The notes under the pieces are model-generated. The model was given only the letters and a program-made list of their open reading frames with translations, ran no database searches and was not told the DNA's origin. From Parvibaculum sp. (GTDB lineage Bacteria > Pseudomonadota > Alphaproteobacteria > Parvibaculales > Parvibaculaceae), in contig JAHBYL010000017.1 in assembly GCA_019635955.1 (NCBI GenBank), positions 1 through 58,255 of the forward strand: DNA of 58,255 nucleotides, given 5' to 3'. A program made the translations under genes and the position numbers. Numbering within the stretch: position 1 is the first letter of the stretch; each line of letters begins with the position of its first letter. Positions 1 through 9,232 of the stretch are shown here, in pieces.

Positions 1-85
1 AATGGATGAAGACGTGATCGAGGCGGTGACGAAGAAATGGTCGAAGCTCGGATTGCCGGGCACGGGCAAGCCGATCTGGAAGTAG
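1..85 (+). CDS. C-terminal end of an unidentified protein (5' truncated)
   Basis: An open frame enters from the left edge and stops at the TAG at 83-85. The last 27 residues end in GLPGTGKPIWK. The ATG at position 2 is probably an internal methionine, since the frame is open to the window edge. arfB starts only 4 bases downstream, so the two are likely co-transcribed. The fragment is too short to name a family. Confidence 0.5.
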   Translation, partial: MDEDVIEAVTKKWSKLGLPGTGKPIWK

Positions 86-89
86 GACA

Positions 90-509
90 ATGATCCCCGT
101 CACCGACAGGCTCGCCATAGAAGAGGATGAAATCTCGATCAGCTTCATCCGCGCGGGCGGGCCGGGCGGGCAGAATGTCAACAAGGTGTCCAGCGCGGCG
201 CAGCTCCGCTTCGATGCGCGGCATTCGCCTTCGCTGCCCGAGCGCGTGCGGGCGCGGCTTGAGCGGATTGCCGGCGCGAAGCTAACCAAGGACGGCGTCA
301 TCGTCATCACGGCGAACCGCTTCCGGACGCAGGAAGCGAACAGGCGCGACGCCGTGGAGCGGCTCGTGGAGATGATCGCCGAGGCTGCGCATCAGCCGAA
401 ATTTCGCGTACCCACGAAACCCAGCAAGGCCGCCAAGGCCAAGCGGGTGGAGGAGAAGGTAAAGCGCGGCACGGTGAAGAAGCTCAGGCGGGCGAGGCCC
501 GACGAATAA
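90..509 (+). CDS. arfB: Alternative ribosome-rescue factor ArfB (peptidyl-tRNA hydrolase)
   Basis: ArfB (YaeJ) enters ribosomes stalled on non-stop mRNA and hydrolyses the peptidyl-tRNA without needing a stop codon. At 139 aa it has the family's usual size. The catalytic GGQ motif is visible near the N terminus in GGPGGQNVNKVSSA (about residues 23-36), the signature of the class-I release-factor catalytic domain. It lacks the codon-recognition domains of RF1 and RF2. The last 30 residues are Lys/Arg-rich (AKAKRVEEKVKRGTVKKLRR); in the family this tail sits in the empty mRNA channel. The start follows a short AGGA at 84-87. The assignment rests on both the motif and the basic tail. Confidence 0.93.
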   Translation: MIPVTDRLAIEEDEISISFIRAGGPGGQNVNKVSSAAQLRFDARHSPSLPERVRARLERIAGAKLTKDGVIVITANRFRTQEANRRDAVERLVEMIAEAAHQPKFRVPTKPSKAAKAKRVEEKVKRGTVKKLRRARPDE

Positions 510-649
510 CGGCAGGACTGCGGCCGGAGCGGGTGCCATGCCGGTTTTCCCGTGCTAGCGTCTCCCGGCCCGGCACCGAATCAAGCCACGGCGCGGCGGG
601 CAAATGCGCTGCATTTCCGCAAACACGTGGCACACCATCGGAGGAACCA

Positions 650-1054
650 ATGGGCTTTTATTCGACGTCGCTTGGCCTTGTCGGCATCTATGTCGGCCTC
701 AACATTCTCATCAATCTGTTCCTCGCCTATCGCGTTTCGGCGAACCGTGTCCGCACCAATGTGATGACGGGGACGGGGAGCGACGAAAAGCTCTACAATG
801 CGAGCCGGGCGCATGTGACGAATGTCGAATACACACCCATCGGACTCATCGGCCTTGTGGTGCTGCATCTTCTCGCGGCTTCCATCTATGTGATGCATGT
901 GGTCGGCCTGGCGCTCACCATCGGCCGCATCCTTCACGCGATCGGCGTGTCGCGCACCGGCGAGTCGACGCCGCCGCGCCTTGTCGGCACGCTGCTGACA
1001 TGGATCGCGCTGCTGGTGGCGGGCATCGCCTGCCTCTGGTATGTGATCGTCTGA
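650..1054 (+). CDS. MAPEG-family membrane protein
   Basis: This 134-residue integral membrane protein has four predicted hydrophobic segments, the layout of MAPEG proteins (membrane-associated eicosanoid and glutathione metabolism). The family features seen are a first helix with ..LNILINLFLAYRVSANRVRT.., a central RAHVTNVEYTP segment containing the family's conserved Asn and Glu, and GRILHAIGVSR before the last helix. ATG 650 was chosen because GGAGGA (640-645) lies just upstream and the encoded N terminus is a proper first helix; the frame is open further upstream but without a membrane-type sequence. Bacterial members are often glutathione S-transferase-like, but the substrate cannot be read from sequence. 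pmbA follows 24 bases later. Confidence 0.85.
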   Translation: MGFYSTSLGLVGIYVGLNILINLFLAYRVSANRVRTNVMTGTGSDEKLYNASRAHVTNVEYTPIGLIGLVVLHLLAASIYVMHVVGLALTIGRILHAIGVSRTGESTPPRLVGTLLTWIALLVAGIACLWYVIV

Positions 1055-1078
1055 TCCTCGAACCGCCGGACCTGTTGC

Positions 1079-2440
1079 ATGAGCTCTGCTACCGCGCCCA
1101 TATCCGAGAGCACGCTCGACATTGCTTCGATGCTGGTCGAACGCGCAAAGCGGGCGGGCGCGGAAGCGGCGGAAGCGCTTGTGGTCGAGGGAACTTCGCT
1201 CGGGGTCTCCTGGCGTCTCGGCAAGCTTGAGGATGTCGAGCGTTCGGAAGGACGGGATGCGGGGCTTCGCGTCTTCATCGGGAAGAGGCAGGCGAGCGTT
1301 TCCTCGACCGATCTGTCGGAAGCGGCGCTCGGCCCGATGATCGAACGCGCCGTGGCGATGGCGCGCGTGGCGCCGGAAGACCCCTATTGCGGTCTCGCGG
1401 AACCCCATCTCCTCGCCCGCGACTGGCCCGAACTCGATATAGAAGACAGGTCCGCCGCGCCCTCCGCCGAAGACCTTGCCGCCGTGGCGGCGGAAGCGGA
1501 AGAAGCGGCGCTTGCCGTGAAAGGCGTCAGCAATTCGAGCGGTGCGGGCGCGAGCCATGGCCGCTCCAGCGTGACGCTTGTTACAAGCGCCGGATTTGCC
1601 GGCACCTATGCGGGCACATCCAATTCCTTTTCCTGCTCGGTTCTCGCCGGCGAAGGCACGGGCATGGAACGCGACTATGACTTCTCGAGCGCACGCCACG
1701 TCGAAGATCTCGACAAGGCGGCGGATATCGGCAGGCGCGCGGGCGAAAATGCGGTGCGGCGGCTCAATCCTCGCAAGGTGAGTTCGCAGTCTGTGCCCGT
1801 GGTTTACGACCCGCGGGTTTCCGGCGGCCTTGTCGGCCATTTCGCCGGCGCGATTTCCGGCGCCGCCATCGCGCGCGGGACAAGTTTCCTGAAGAAGTCG
1901 ATGGGTCTTCCGGTCTTCGCGAAGAACATCTCCATCGTCGACGATCCACATATGAAGCGCGGACTGAGATCGAAGCCCTTCGATGGCGAAGGCGTGAAGA
2001 ACCGGCGCATGATGCTCGCCGAGGACGGCGTGCTGACGACGTGGCTTCTCGACACGGCGACGGCGCGGCAGCTCGGCCTCGAAACCACCGGCCACGCGGC
2101 GCGCGGCATCGGAGGCCCGCCCTCCCCTTCCACCACCAATCTCTATATGGAAGCCGGGTGCCTGACCGTTCGCGAGCTCATCGCGGATATCAAGCAGGGG
2201 CTCTATGTGACCGAGATGATCGGCATGGGCGTCAACGGCGTCACGGGCGACTACAGCCGCGGCGCTTCCGGTTTCTGGATCGAGAATGGCGAGATTGCCT
2301 ATCCCGTCAGCGAAATCACGGTGGCGGGCAATCTCAAGGACATGTTCCTCAACATGACACCGGCCGACGATCTCGCTTTCCGTTATGCGACCAACGCGCC
2401 GACCGTTCGCGTCGAGGGGATGACCATTGCCGGCACCTGA
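1079..2440 (+). CDS. pmbA: TldD/PmbA family protein, TldE (PmbA) subunit
   Basis: PmbA/TldE pairs with TldD to form a metalloprotease that trims modified peptides and antitoxins. In the known heterodimer TldD carries the zinc site and TldE is the non-metal partner. The 453-residue length is typical. The conserved C-terminal block GDYSRGASGFWIENGEI followed by YPVSEITVAGNLKDM is the family hallmark, and no HExxxH zinc motif is seen, which fits the TldE subunit. The gene overlaps the downstream cysQ by 14 bases, so the two are probably translationally coupled. tldD is not in this window. Confidence 0.93.
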   Translation: MSSATAPISESTLDIASMLVERAKRAGAEAAEALVVEGTSLGVSWRLGKLEDVERSEGRDAGLRVFIGKRQASVSSTDLSEAALGPMIERAVAMARVAPEDPYCGLAEPHLLARDWPELDIEDRSAAPSAEDLAAVAAEAEEAALAVKGVSNSSGAGASHGRSSVTLVTSAGFAGTYAGTSNSFSCSVLAGEGTGMERDYDFSSARHVEDLDKAADIGRRAGENAVRRLNPRKVSSQSVPVVYDPRVSGGLVGHFAGAISGAAIARGTSFLKKSMGLPVFAKNISIVDDPHMKRGLRSKPFDGEGVKNRRMMLAEDGVLTTWLLDTATARQLGLETTGHAARGIGGPPSPSTTNLYMEAGCLTVRELIADIKQGLYVTEMIGMGVNGVTGDYSRGASGFWIENGEIAYPVSEITVAGNLKDMFLNMTPADDLAFRYATNAPTVRVEGMTIAGT

Positions 2441-3239
2441 TGCGCGCGATGCGGATTTCGCGCTTATGAAGCAGGCAGTGCGCGAGGCGGGTGCGGTCGC
2501 CATGCGCTTCTTCCTCACCGATCACAAGCAATGGTCGAAAGCGCATGACAATACGCCTGTCACCGAGGCCGATATCGAGGTGAACGAGCTGCTTCACGAG
2601 CGGCTCGGCAAGGCGCGGCCTTCTTATGGCTGGCTTTCCGAGGAAACGGAAGACGACAGCTCGCGCCTCACCCAGGACCGGGTCTGGGTCGTGGACCCGA
2701 TCGACGGCACACGCGCCTTCGCAAAGGGAAAACCGCATTTCGTTATCTCGGTTGCGCTTGTGGAGGAAGGCCGGCCGGTGCTCGGCGTGCTCTTCAATCC
2801 GGCAACGGATGAGTTTTTCGAAGCGCAGGCGGGCCGGGGCGCCCTTCTCAATGGCGCCCCCATCCATGTGAGCGGGGCGTCAACCATCGAAGGTTGCAGA
2901 ATGGCGGCCTTCGCGCCCATGTTCAAACATCCTGCATGGCGCGAGCCCTGGCCCGAGATGGACATTCTCGAACGCAATTCCGTCGCCTATCGTATTGCTC
3001 TCGTCGCCTCAGGCGCGGCCGACGCTGCACTCGCGCTTAACGGCAAGAGCGACTGGGACCTCGCAGCCGCAGACATCATCCTGCACGAAGCAGGCGGACG
3101 GATGACCACGCATGACGGCGCCACATTCTACTACAACCGCCATTCCACCCGGCACCCGAGCCTGCTGGCCGCCGGACCTGCGCTCTACCCAGCGATTTTC
3201 GCCAAAGTGGGAGCAATCCGCCTGCCCGGCGGCCGCTAG
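2427..3239 (+). CDS. cysQ: 3'(2'),5'-bisphosphate nucleotidase CysQ / inositol monophosphatase family
   Basis: The protein is 270 aa with the inositol-monophosphatase fold. Metal-binding motif 1 is WLSEETED, motif 2 is VVDPIDGTRAF (Asp-Pro-Ile-Asp-Gly-Thr), and the C-terminal motif is SDWDLAAADIILHEAGG. CysQ enzymes hydrolyse PAP to AMP during sulfate assimilation. Related IMPases with inositol phosphate or fructose-bisphosphate activity share these motifs, so the substrate is inferred. It overlaps the end of pmbA by 14 bases. A pmbA-cysQ-DUF4170 order next to lipid A genes is familiar from alphaproteobacteria. Confidence 0.85.
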   Translation: MPAPDARDADFALMKQAVREAGAVAMRFFLTDHKQWSKAHDNTPVTEADIEVNELLHERLGKARPSYGWLSEETEDDSSRLTQDRVWVVDPIDGTRAFAKGKPHFVISVALVEEGRPVLGVLFNPATDEFFEAQAGRGALLNGAPIHVSGASTIEGCRMAAFAPMFKHPAWREPWPEMDILERNSVAYRIALVASGAADAALALNGKSDWDLAAADIILHEAGGRMTTHDGATFYYNRHSTRHPSLLAAGPALYPAIFAKVGAIRLPGGR

Positions 3240-3327
3240 CGGTCGCATGGCTGCAACAGACCGTGTTATTGTTTGAACGTGCAATGCCGGAGTCGGGGTC
3301 CGGCGCCATGAGAGACCGGAGATTGCC

Positions 3328-3573
3328 GTGACACAGCAACTGCTTCATCTCGTCTTCGGCGGCGAACTCACCCATCTCGATGCGCATGACTTCAAGGATA
3401 CGTCGCGCCTCGACATCATAGGCATCTATCCGAACTACGCCGAAGCGCACAAGGCGTGGAAGGCGGCCGCTCAGCGGACGGTGGACAATGCACATATGCG
3501 CTACTTCATTGTCCATCTGCACCGGCTGATGGACCCCGACAAAAAAGAACAAGAAGGTCAGCATGAGCACTGA
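3328..3573 (+). CDS. DUF4170 domain protein
   Basis: This 81-residue soluble protein matches my recollection of the DUF4170 family, seen almost only in alphaproteobacteria beside lipid A genes. Typical features are FGGELTHLDAHDFKD, then GIYPNYAEAHKAWKAAAQRTVD and an acidic or charged tail. The start is GTG at 3328, preceded by GGAGA (3318-3322). Its end overlaps the tspO start by 11 bases. The function is unknown; its position between cysQ and msbA suggests an envelope-related or regulatory role, which is inference only. Confidence 0.82.
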   Translation: MTQQLLHLVFGGELTHLDAHDFKDTSRLDIIGIYPNYAEAHKAWKAAAQRTVDNAHMRYFIVHLHRLMDPDKKEQEGQHEH

Positions 3574-4087
3574 ACCCGGAAGCCCCGCGCCCGGAGGCGA
3601 AGCACCGAGCGCCCTCATCTCCCTATTTTACCTCTTCGTCTTCCTGCTCGTTGTCTTTGCCGCCGGGGCCGCCGGCGGCGCCGTGACGGCGACCAGCGTC
3701 GGCGACTGGTATCAGACGCTCGAGAAGCCACCGCTCACGCCCGCGTCCTGGGTCTTCCCGGTGGTCTGGAACCTCCTCTACTTCATGATGGCCATTTCGG
3801 CCTGGCTCGTCTGGCGGGCGGCCGGCAGTTTCGACAGGGCGGGATTCGCCTTGGCGCTGTTCGGCGCGCAGCTCTCGCTCAATCTCGCCTGGAGCATCGT
3901 GTTTTTCGGCCTGCGGAGCCCGGTGCTCGGCGTGATCGACATCCTGCTGCTCGATGCGGCGCTGGTGGGAACTGTCATCGCCTTTGCGGCCTATAGCCGC
4001 CTTGCGGCGCTTCTGCTGCTCCCCTATCTCGCCTGGACGCTCTTTGCCACCTATCTGACCGTTGCAATCGCCGTGCTGAACCGCTGA
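3563..4087 (+). CDS. tspO: TspO/MBR family tryptophan-rich sensory protein
   Basis: The protein is 174 aa with five hydrophobic helices. The family signature is clear: W-Y-x-x-L-x-K-P-P in GDWYQTLEKPPLTPASWVF, followed by PVVWNLLYFMM, and later LSLNLAWSIVFFGLRSP. TspO binds porphyrins and other tetrapyrroles or sterols in the outer or inner membrane; in Rhodobacter it modulates photosynthesis gene expression. ATG 3563 has GAAGG (3552-3556) upstream. The N-terminal extension of about 12 residues (PGSPAPGGEAPS) before helix 1 is Pro/Gly-rich and probably unstructured. Confidence 0.92.
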   Translation: MSTEPGSPAPGGEAPSALISLFYLFVFLLVVFAAGAAGGAVTATSVGDWYQTLEKPPLTPASWVFPVVWNLLYFMMAISAWLVWRAAGSFDRAGFALALFGAQLSLNLAWSIVFFGLRSPVLGVIDILLLDAALVGTVIAFAAYSRLAALLLLPYLAWTLFATYLTVAIAVLNR

Positions 4088-4194
4088 GCGGGCCAAAAAG
4101 GTCAATCGGGCGATGGATTTACTATATTTCGGCCTTTATGGCGGCGCGTGGCGGGCCATGATATTGTCCGCGCAACCCGCATAACGGGCGGCGC

Positions 4195-6093
4195 ATGCGC
4201 GCCCGCCAGAGACAGGCCAGAATGCCGAACCCGACAAGCGAACCCAAACCCCGCCCGGCAGGACAGGGCGCCGGAGCCGATTCCGCCCTGACCGCCCTTC
4301 CGACCGTCAATGTGACGCTGGGGGAAGTCGTCTCGCGGATGGCGCGGGAATATCTGAAACCGCACTGGAAGCTTGCGGCGGTAGCGCTTGCCGCGAGCGC
4401 TATTGTCGCGGGGGCGACAGGCGCGGTTCCACTGCTCATCAAGCTCGCGCTCGACAATATCGTCGGCACCGATGCCTGGATGCTGCTGCTCGTCTCGATC
4501 GGCGCCATTGCCGCCACGGCCGTGCAGGCGATCGGCACCTATGTTGCCCGCATGAACATGGCGACGATCGGGCAGCTCATCGTGGCGACCATCCAGAAGC
4601 GCATGTTCTCGCGCATCATGCATGCCGATCTTGCCTGGGTCTCGCGTACCCATTCCGGACGTTTTCTCTCCGGCTTCCTCTACGACGCGAACCGCGTGCG
4701 CGACAGCATCACCGTGACGGTGATCGATCTTGGTCAGAACCTGCTGACCGTCATTGCGCTGATCGGCGCCATGTTCTGGCTCAACTGGAAGCTCGCGCTG
4801 ATCGGCAGCACCATCATCCCGTTCGTCGCCTTCATCGTCCGCAAGCTCGGCAAGCGCACGCGCAAGGCGACGCAGCGCAATCTCGAGGGCTCGGGCGACC
4901 TGACCGCCGTCATTTCCGAGGCTCTGAAGGGCATCCGCGTCGTCAAGGCCTATGACCAGGAAGAGACCGAGATCTCGCGAACCGGCCGCGTCATCGACAT
5001 GGTCTGCGCCACCGCGCTGAAGGCGATCAAGAGCCGCAACATGGCGAGCCCGATCACCGGCATGCTTTCCGGGATAGGCATTGCGGCCGTCATCTATTTC
5101 GGCGGACGGAGCGTGCAGACGGGCTTCCTCACCATCGGCGATCTCGGCGGTTTTCTCTCCGCCATGCTGCTCGCCTATGAACCGCTGAAGAAGCTCGCCA
5201 ACACACAGACGCTGATGCATGAAGGCGCGGCGGCGGCTTCCCGCATCTTCCCCATTCTCGATATCGAGCCGTCGATCACGGCGCCAGGGGATGCGAAACC
5301 GCTCGTGGTCTCCGATGGCTCCGTCCGGTTCGAGAAAGTGCATTTCGAGTACAGCGATGGCACCCCGGCGCTCAACGGCATCGACATCGATATTCCCAAG
5401 GGCCACACGGTGGCGCTGGTTGGCCCGTCGGGCGCCGGCAAGAGCACCATCCTCAATCTCGTGCCACGCTTCTACGATCCGACCGAAGGCCGGATTCTGA
5501 TCGACGGACAGGATGTGCGCGATGTCACCCTGTCATCACTTCGCGCGGCAAGCTCGCTCGTAACGCAGGATCCTTTCCTTTTCGACGATACGATCCGCGC
5601 GAACATCGCCTATGGCTCGCCCAACGCAACCGATGAAGAGATACAGACTGCGGCGCGCAACGCCGCAGCGCATGACTTCATCGCAGCCCTGCCGAACGGC
5701 TACGACACGACGGTCGGCGAGGCGGGCTTCAAGCTCTCCGGCGGACAGCGCCAGCGCATCGCCATCGCCCGCGCCATGCTGAAGGATGCGGCGATCCTGC
5801 TTCTCGACGAAGCGACATCGGCGCTCGATACCGCATCGGAACTTCAGGTCCAGACTGCGCTCGCGCGGCTCATGCAAGGCCGGACGACACTCGTCATTGC
5901 CCACCGCCTGTCGACCATCAAGCATGCGAACATGATCTGCGTGGTCGACGAGGGACGGATCATCGAGCGTGGCACGCATGAGCAGCTGGTGAATATGGGC
6001 GGGCTCTATGCGGAGCTTTCGCGCTCGCAGTTCATCGCGGAACCGGCGGCGGAAACGGCTTCCGACGCCGCCGTCGCCATTGCCGGAGAGTGA
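4195..6093 (+). CDS. msbA: MsbA-type ABC transporter, fused permease and ATPase (lipid A exporter)
   Basis: This 632-residue half-transporter has six membrane helices (about residues 55-330) followed by an ABC ATPase. Walker A is GPSGAGKST, the signature is LSGGQRQRIAIARAM, Walker B is AAILLLDEATSALD, and the H-loop is VIAHRLSTI. MsbA flips Kdo-lipid A across the inner membrane. That role is supported by the DUF374, waaA, lpxK and lpxL genes directly downstream, although related exporters share the architecture. The true start is uncertain: ATG 4195 or ATG 4222 (MPNPTSEPK), neither with a strong SD. The next gene follows within 7 bases. Confidence 0.88.
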   Translation: MRARQRQARMPNPTSEPKPRPAGQGAGADSALTALPTVNVTLGEVVSRMAREYLKPHWKLAAVALAASAIVAGATGAVPLLIKLALDNIVGTDAWMLLLVSIGAIAATAVQAIGTYVARMNMATIGQLIVATIQKRMFSRIMHADLAWVSRTHSGRFLSGFLYDANRVRDSITVTVIDLGQNLLTVIALIGAMFWLNWKLALIGSTIIPFVAFIVRKLGKRTRKATQRNLEGSGDLTAVISEALKGIRVVKAYDQEETEISRTGRVIDMVCATALKAIKSRNMASPITGMLSGIGIAAVIYFGGRSVQTGFLTIGDLGGFLSAMLLAYEPLKKLANTQTLMHEGAAAASRIFPILDIEPSITAPGDAKPLVVSDGSVRFEKVHFEYSDGTPALNGIDIDIPKGHTVALVGPSGAGKSTILNLVPRFYDPTEGRILIDGQDVRDVTLSSLRAASSLVTQDPFLFDDTIRANIAYGSPNATDEEIQTAARNAAAHDFIAALPNGYDTTVGEAGFKLSGGQRQRIAIARAMLKDAAILLLDEATSALDTASELQVQTALARLMQGRTTLVIAHRLSTIKHANMICVVDEGRIIERGTHEQLVNMGGLYAELSRSQFIAEPAAETASDAAVAIAGE

Positions 6094-6099
6094 GTGCCA

Positions 6100-6846
6100 A
6101 TGCCGGTTGGGAAGAAGCTCCTGAAAAGCGAGGCATTCACGACATTTGTCGCGTGGATGATCGCCCTCTTCATCAAGCTCGTGCGCCGCACCGGCCGCTT
6201 CGAGACAAGGCGCGGCGAGATCGCCGCGAGTTTCTGGTCCGAGGACAAGCCTTTCATTGCCGCTACCTGGCATGGACAGAACATGATCCTGCCGACCTTC
6301 TGGCACAACTGGCGCGAGATGCGCATTCTTGTGTCGCGGCACGGCGACGGCGAGATCGTTGCGGGTGTCATGCATTTCCTCGGTGTCGGCACGATCCGCG
6401 GCGCCGGTGTGCCGAAGGGGGAGGAACGACTCTACAAGCAGAAGGGCAAAGGCGGCGCGGGGGCATTGCGCGCCATGGTGCGCGCCCTCGGCGAGAACAT
6501 CTCAATCGGTCTCACCGCGGACCTGCCCCCCGGCCCCGCACGGCAGGCGGGTGAGGGCATTGTCATGCTGGCGCGCCTTTCGGGCCGGCCGATCGTGCCC
6601 GTTGCAGCGACGACCCGCTCGCGCATCCGCCTCAACAACTGGGACAGTTTCACGATCAACCTGCCCTTTTCCAAGGGTGCGCTCGTGTGGGGCGAGCCCA
6701 TTCATGTGCCGCGCGACGCAACGCCCGAGGAAATCGAGGAGGCGCGGCAGCGTGTCGAGGACGGTCTCAACGCGGTCGCCGAAGAAGCGGAACAGATCTG
6801 CGGACGATCGCCCTTGCCGCTCGACCGCGGCGCCGCGGCGCATTGA
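6100..6846 (+). CDS. DUF374 lysophospholipid acyltransferase family protein
   Basis: This 248-residue protein belongs to the DUF374 group of glycerolipid acyltransferase-like (LPLAT) enzymes. Features are an N-terminal hydrophobic anchor, ATWHGQNMILP with the acyltransferase His, SRHGDGEIVAGVMHFLGVGTIRG-type sequence with the GxGTIRG turn, and GLTADLPPGPARQAGEGI. In lipid A loci these proteins are thought to add or move a secondary acyl chain or to act in Kdo-lipid A maturation; the exact reaction is not settled. ATG 6100 is preferred over GTG 6094 because GGAGAG at 6085-6090 is then 9 bases away. It lies between msbA and waaA. Confidence 0.83.
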   Translation: MPVGKKLLKSEAFTTFVAWMIALFIKLVRRTGRFETRRGEIAASFWSEDKPFIAATWHGQNMILPTFWHNWREMRILVSRHGDGEIVAGVMHFLGVGTIRGAGVPKGEERLYKQKGKGGAGALRAMVRALGENISIGLTADLPPGPARQAGEGIVMLARLSGRPIVPVAATTRSRIRLNNWDSFTINLPFSKGALVWGEPIHVPRDATPEEIEEARQRVEDGLNAVAEEAEQICGRSPLPLDRGAAAH

Positions 6847-6857
6847 CCTGCGGTTCG

Positions 6858-8168
6858 ATGGAAGACCGGCCTTCATCCCTCGCGCTTCCCGTCTACCGAT
6901 TGATGACGCGCGTGCTGGCGCCGGTCGTGCCGGCCCTTCTCACCAAACGCGAGGAGCGCGGCAAGGAAGACCCCTCCCGTCGCGGCGAACGCTTCGGCAT
7001 CGCCTCCGCGCCCCGGCCCGAGGGCACGCTTATCTGGATACATGCGGCGAGCGTCGGCGAGTCGCTCTCGGTCCTTCCCCTGATCGACAGACTCATCGCG
7101 AGCGCTGCCGCGCCGCATGTGCTCGTCACAACGGGCACGGTGACATCGGCAAGGCTCATGCGGGAACGGCTTCCTGCAAAGGCCATCCATCAATATGTGC
7201 CGCTCGACCATCCTTCATGGTGCGCGCGCTTTCTCGACTACTGGAAGCCGGACCTCGGCATCTGGGTCGAATCCGAATTCTGGCCGAACCTGATCGTCGA
7301 AGCGAGCGGTCGCGGCATACCGCTCGCGCTCGTCAATGCGCGCATCACAGAGAAATCCTTCAAAGGCTGGCGCAAAGCCCCCGGCTTCATCTCGAACCTG
7401 CTGTCGCGCTTCGATCTGCTCATGGCGCAGGACAAAGCGAGCGCCTTCCGGCTGCGGGCGCTCGGCGCGGCGAATATCCTCGAGCCCGGCAATCTGAAGC
7501 ATGACGCGGCGGCGCTGACGCATAACACCGCGGCGCTTGGCGAGCTTCGCGGCATGGCGGGGAACCGTCCTCTCTGGCTTGCAAGCAACACGCATCAGGG
7601 CGAGGAGCGCGCGGCGGCGGAAGCGCACCTGTCGCTTGCGGCCGCTCACCCGCGCCTCCTCACCGTCATCGTGCCGCGGCATCCCGCGCGGGGGCCCGCC
7701 ATCGCGCGCGAGCTCCGCGAGCTCGGGCTCGCCGTATCCTGCCGCTCGAGGGGCGAGCCGATCACGGATGAAACGCAGATTTATCTCGGCGATACGCTCG
7801 GCGAGATGGGACTTTTCTATTCGTTCTGCAACATTGTTTTCATCGGCGGTACGCTCGATACGACCGGCGGGCACAACCCGTTCGAGGCGGCACTCCTGCA
7901 GTGCGCGCTTGTGGCCGGCCCGTCCGACTTCAATTTCGCCGAGACATACGTGGCGTTTACGGAAGCCGGGGCGATGAAGCGCATATCCTCAGGAGACGAT
8001 CTCGCGCTGGTCATTGCGGGTCTTCTGGACGACACGGAGACACGCAACCGGATGTCGGATGCCGCTCTCGCCTTCGCCAGAGCAGGGAGCGGGGCGACAC
8101 AGGCGACGGCGGACGCGCTTCTCGCGCTGCTGCCCGCAGGCGAGAAAGCGAGGCGGGGTCATGCGTGA
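6858..8168 (+). CDS. waaA: 3-deoxy-D-manno-octulosonic acid (Kdo) transferase
   Basis: WaaA (KdtA) adds Kdo from CMP-Kdo to the lipid A precursor at the inner face of the inner membrane. The 436-residue length fits this GT30 enzyme. Visible motifs include WIHAASVGE (with the catalytic Glu), GIWVESEFWPNLI, LVNARITEKSFKGW, and the C-terminal FIGGTL...GGHNPFEAALL. ATG 6858 lies just after the DUF374 stop and gives the expected MEDRPSSLALPVYRLMTRV N terminus; no strong SD is seen. The gene overlaps lpxK by 8 bases. Confidence 0.94.
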   Translation: MEDRPSSLALPVYRLMTRVLAPVVPALLTKREERGKEDPSRRGERFGIASAPRPEGTLIWIHAASVGESLSVLPLIDRLIASAAAPHVLVTTGTVTSARLMRERLPAKAIHQYVPLDHPSWCARFLDYWKPDLGIWVESEFWPNLIVEASGRGIPLALVNARITEKSFKGWRKAPGFISNLLSRFDLLMAQDKASAFRLRALGAANILEPGNLKHDAAALTHNTAALGELRGMAGNRPLWLASNTHQGEERAAAEAHLSLAAAHPRLLTVIVPRHPARGPAIARELRELGLAVSCRSRGEPITDETQIYLGDTLGEMGLFYSFCNIVFIGGTLDTTGGHNPFEAALLQCALVAGPSDFNFAETYVAFTEAGAMKRISSGDDLALVIAGLLDDTETRNRMSDAALAFARAGSGATQATADALLALLPAGEKARRGHA

Positions 8169-9189
8169 GCCACGCTTCTGGTATCCCGACCGTCGCGGCG
8201 CCGTGCCCCTGGCCGCCCGGCTACTTGCACCTGCCGGCTATTTCTATGGACTCGCCGGACGCATCAAGCGGCGCTCCGCCACGCCCGAGCGCGCCGCTGT
8301 TCCCGTCATCTGCATCGGCAATGTAACGGCGGGAGGCGCCGGCAAGACGCCCGTTGCCATGACACTCGCCAAACGCCTCATCGACAAAGGCGAAGGCGTG
8401 CATTTCCTCACCCGCGGCTATGGCGGCCGCGAAGTCGGTCCCATCCGCGTCGACCCCGCCCATCACGGCGCAGGCGATGTGGGCGATGAGCCGTTGCTGC
8501 TTGCCAAGGTTGCTCCGACATGGGTCGCACGGAACCGGCCGGAGGGCGCGGCCGCGGCGGTGCGCGGCGGCGCAGGCCTGATCATCATGGATGACGGTTT
8601 CCAGAATCCCTCGCTCTCAAAGGACTTCTCGCTTCTCGTCGTGGATGCGGCTGCCGGCCTCGGCAATGGCAAGCTCCTTCCCGCGGGGCCGCTCCGCGAG
8701 ACGGTGGACGATGCACTTGGCCGCGCCAATGCCCTGCTGATCAATGGGCGCGGCCATGCTGCCGACGGCATTGCCGCCCGGGCGACAGCGCGCGGCCTGC
8801 CCGTTTTCCGGTCGATCGTGCGGCCGCCGTCACCGCCCGAATTCGGCGAGGGCCCTTTCCTCGCCTTTGCCGGAATCGGCAGGCCGGAAAAATTCTTCCG
8901 CACACTCGCAGATCTCGGCATCGAACTCGCCGACACCATCTCCTTTCCGGACCACCATCTCTATAGCGACAGCGATGCGCTTGCGCTGCTCGTTCGTGCG
9001 CGGGAGATCGGGGCACGGCTCATCACCACGGAAAAGGATGCCGCGCGGCTCACCCATGCCGCCGCAGCGAGCCCCCGAGAGCGGCTGGCGGAAGCGGCGC
9101 TGACACTTCCCGTTCGCGCGCATATCGCGAATTCCGATGCCTTGATGGCGCTCATCGCCGATGCCGTCTCGCGGGCAAGACGGCGCTGA
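8161..9189 (+). CDS. lpxK: Tetraacyldisaccharide 4'-kinase LpxK
   Basis: LpxK phosphorylates the 4' position of tetraacyldisaccharide-1-phosphate to give lipid IVA. The 342-residue product has an N-terminal membrane-associated helix, a P-loop GNVTAGGAGKTP, TRGYGGRE, and MDDGFQNPSLSKDFS, the conserved kinase block (DDGFQ). Late features include FAGIGRPEKFF and TEKDAARL. The start at 8161 lies inside the last codons of waaA, with GGCGGGG as a possible SD. Translational coupling with waaA is likely. Confidence 0.95.
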   Translation: MREPRFWYPDRRGAVPLAARLLAPAGYFYGLAGRIKRRSATPERAAVPVICIGNVTAGGAGKTPVAMTLAKRLIDKGEGVHFLTRGYGGREVGPIRVDPAHHGAGDVGDEPLLLAKVAPTWVARNRPEGAAAAVRGGAGLIIMDDGFQNPSLSKDFSLLVVDAAAGLGNGKLLPAGPLRETVDDALGRANALLINGRGHAADGIAARATARGLPVFRSIVRPPSPPEFGEGPFLAFAGIGRPEKFFRTLADLGIELADTISFPDHHLYSDSDALALLVRAREIGARLITTEKDAARLTHAAAASPRERLAEAALTLPVRAHIANSDALMALIADAVSRARRR

Positions 9190-9232
9190 AGCTGCTATAA
9201 ACCTCCCGGCAAACAATTGAAGAATCGGTGGC

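Noticed and set aside
581..2518. A 645-codon minus-strand open frame over the MAPEG gene and pmbA
   Set aside because: Its translation is Arg/His/Ala-rich without domains, while the plus strand has clear protein families; it is a frame shadow.
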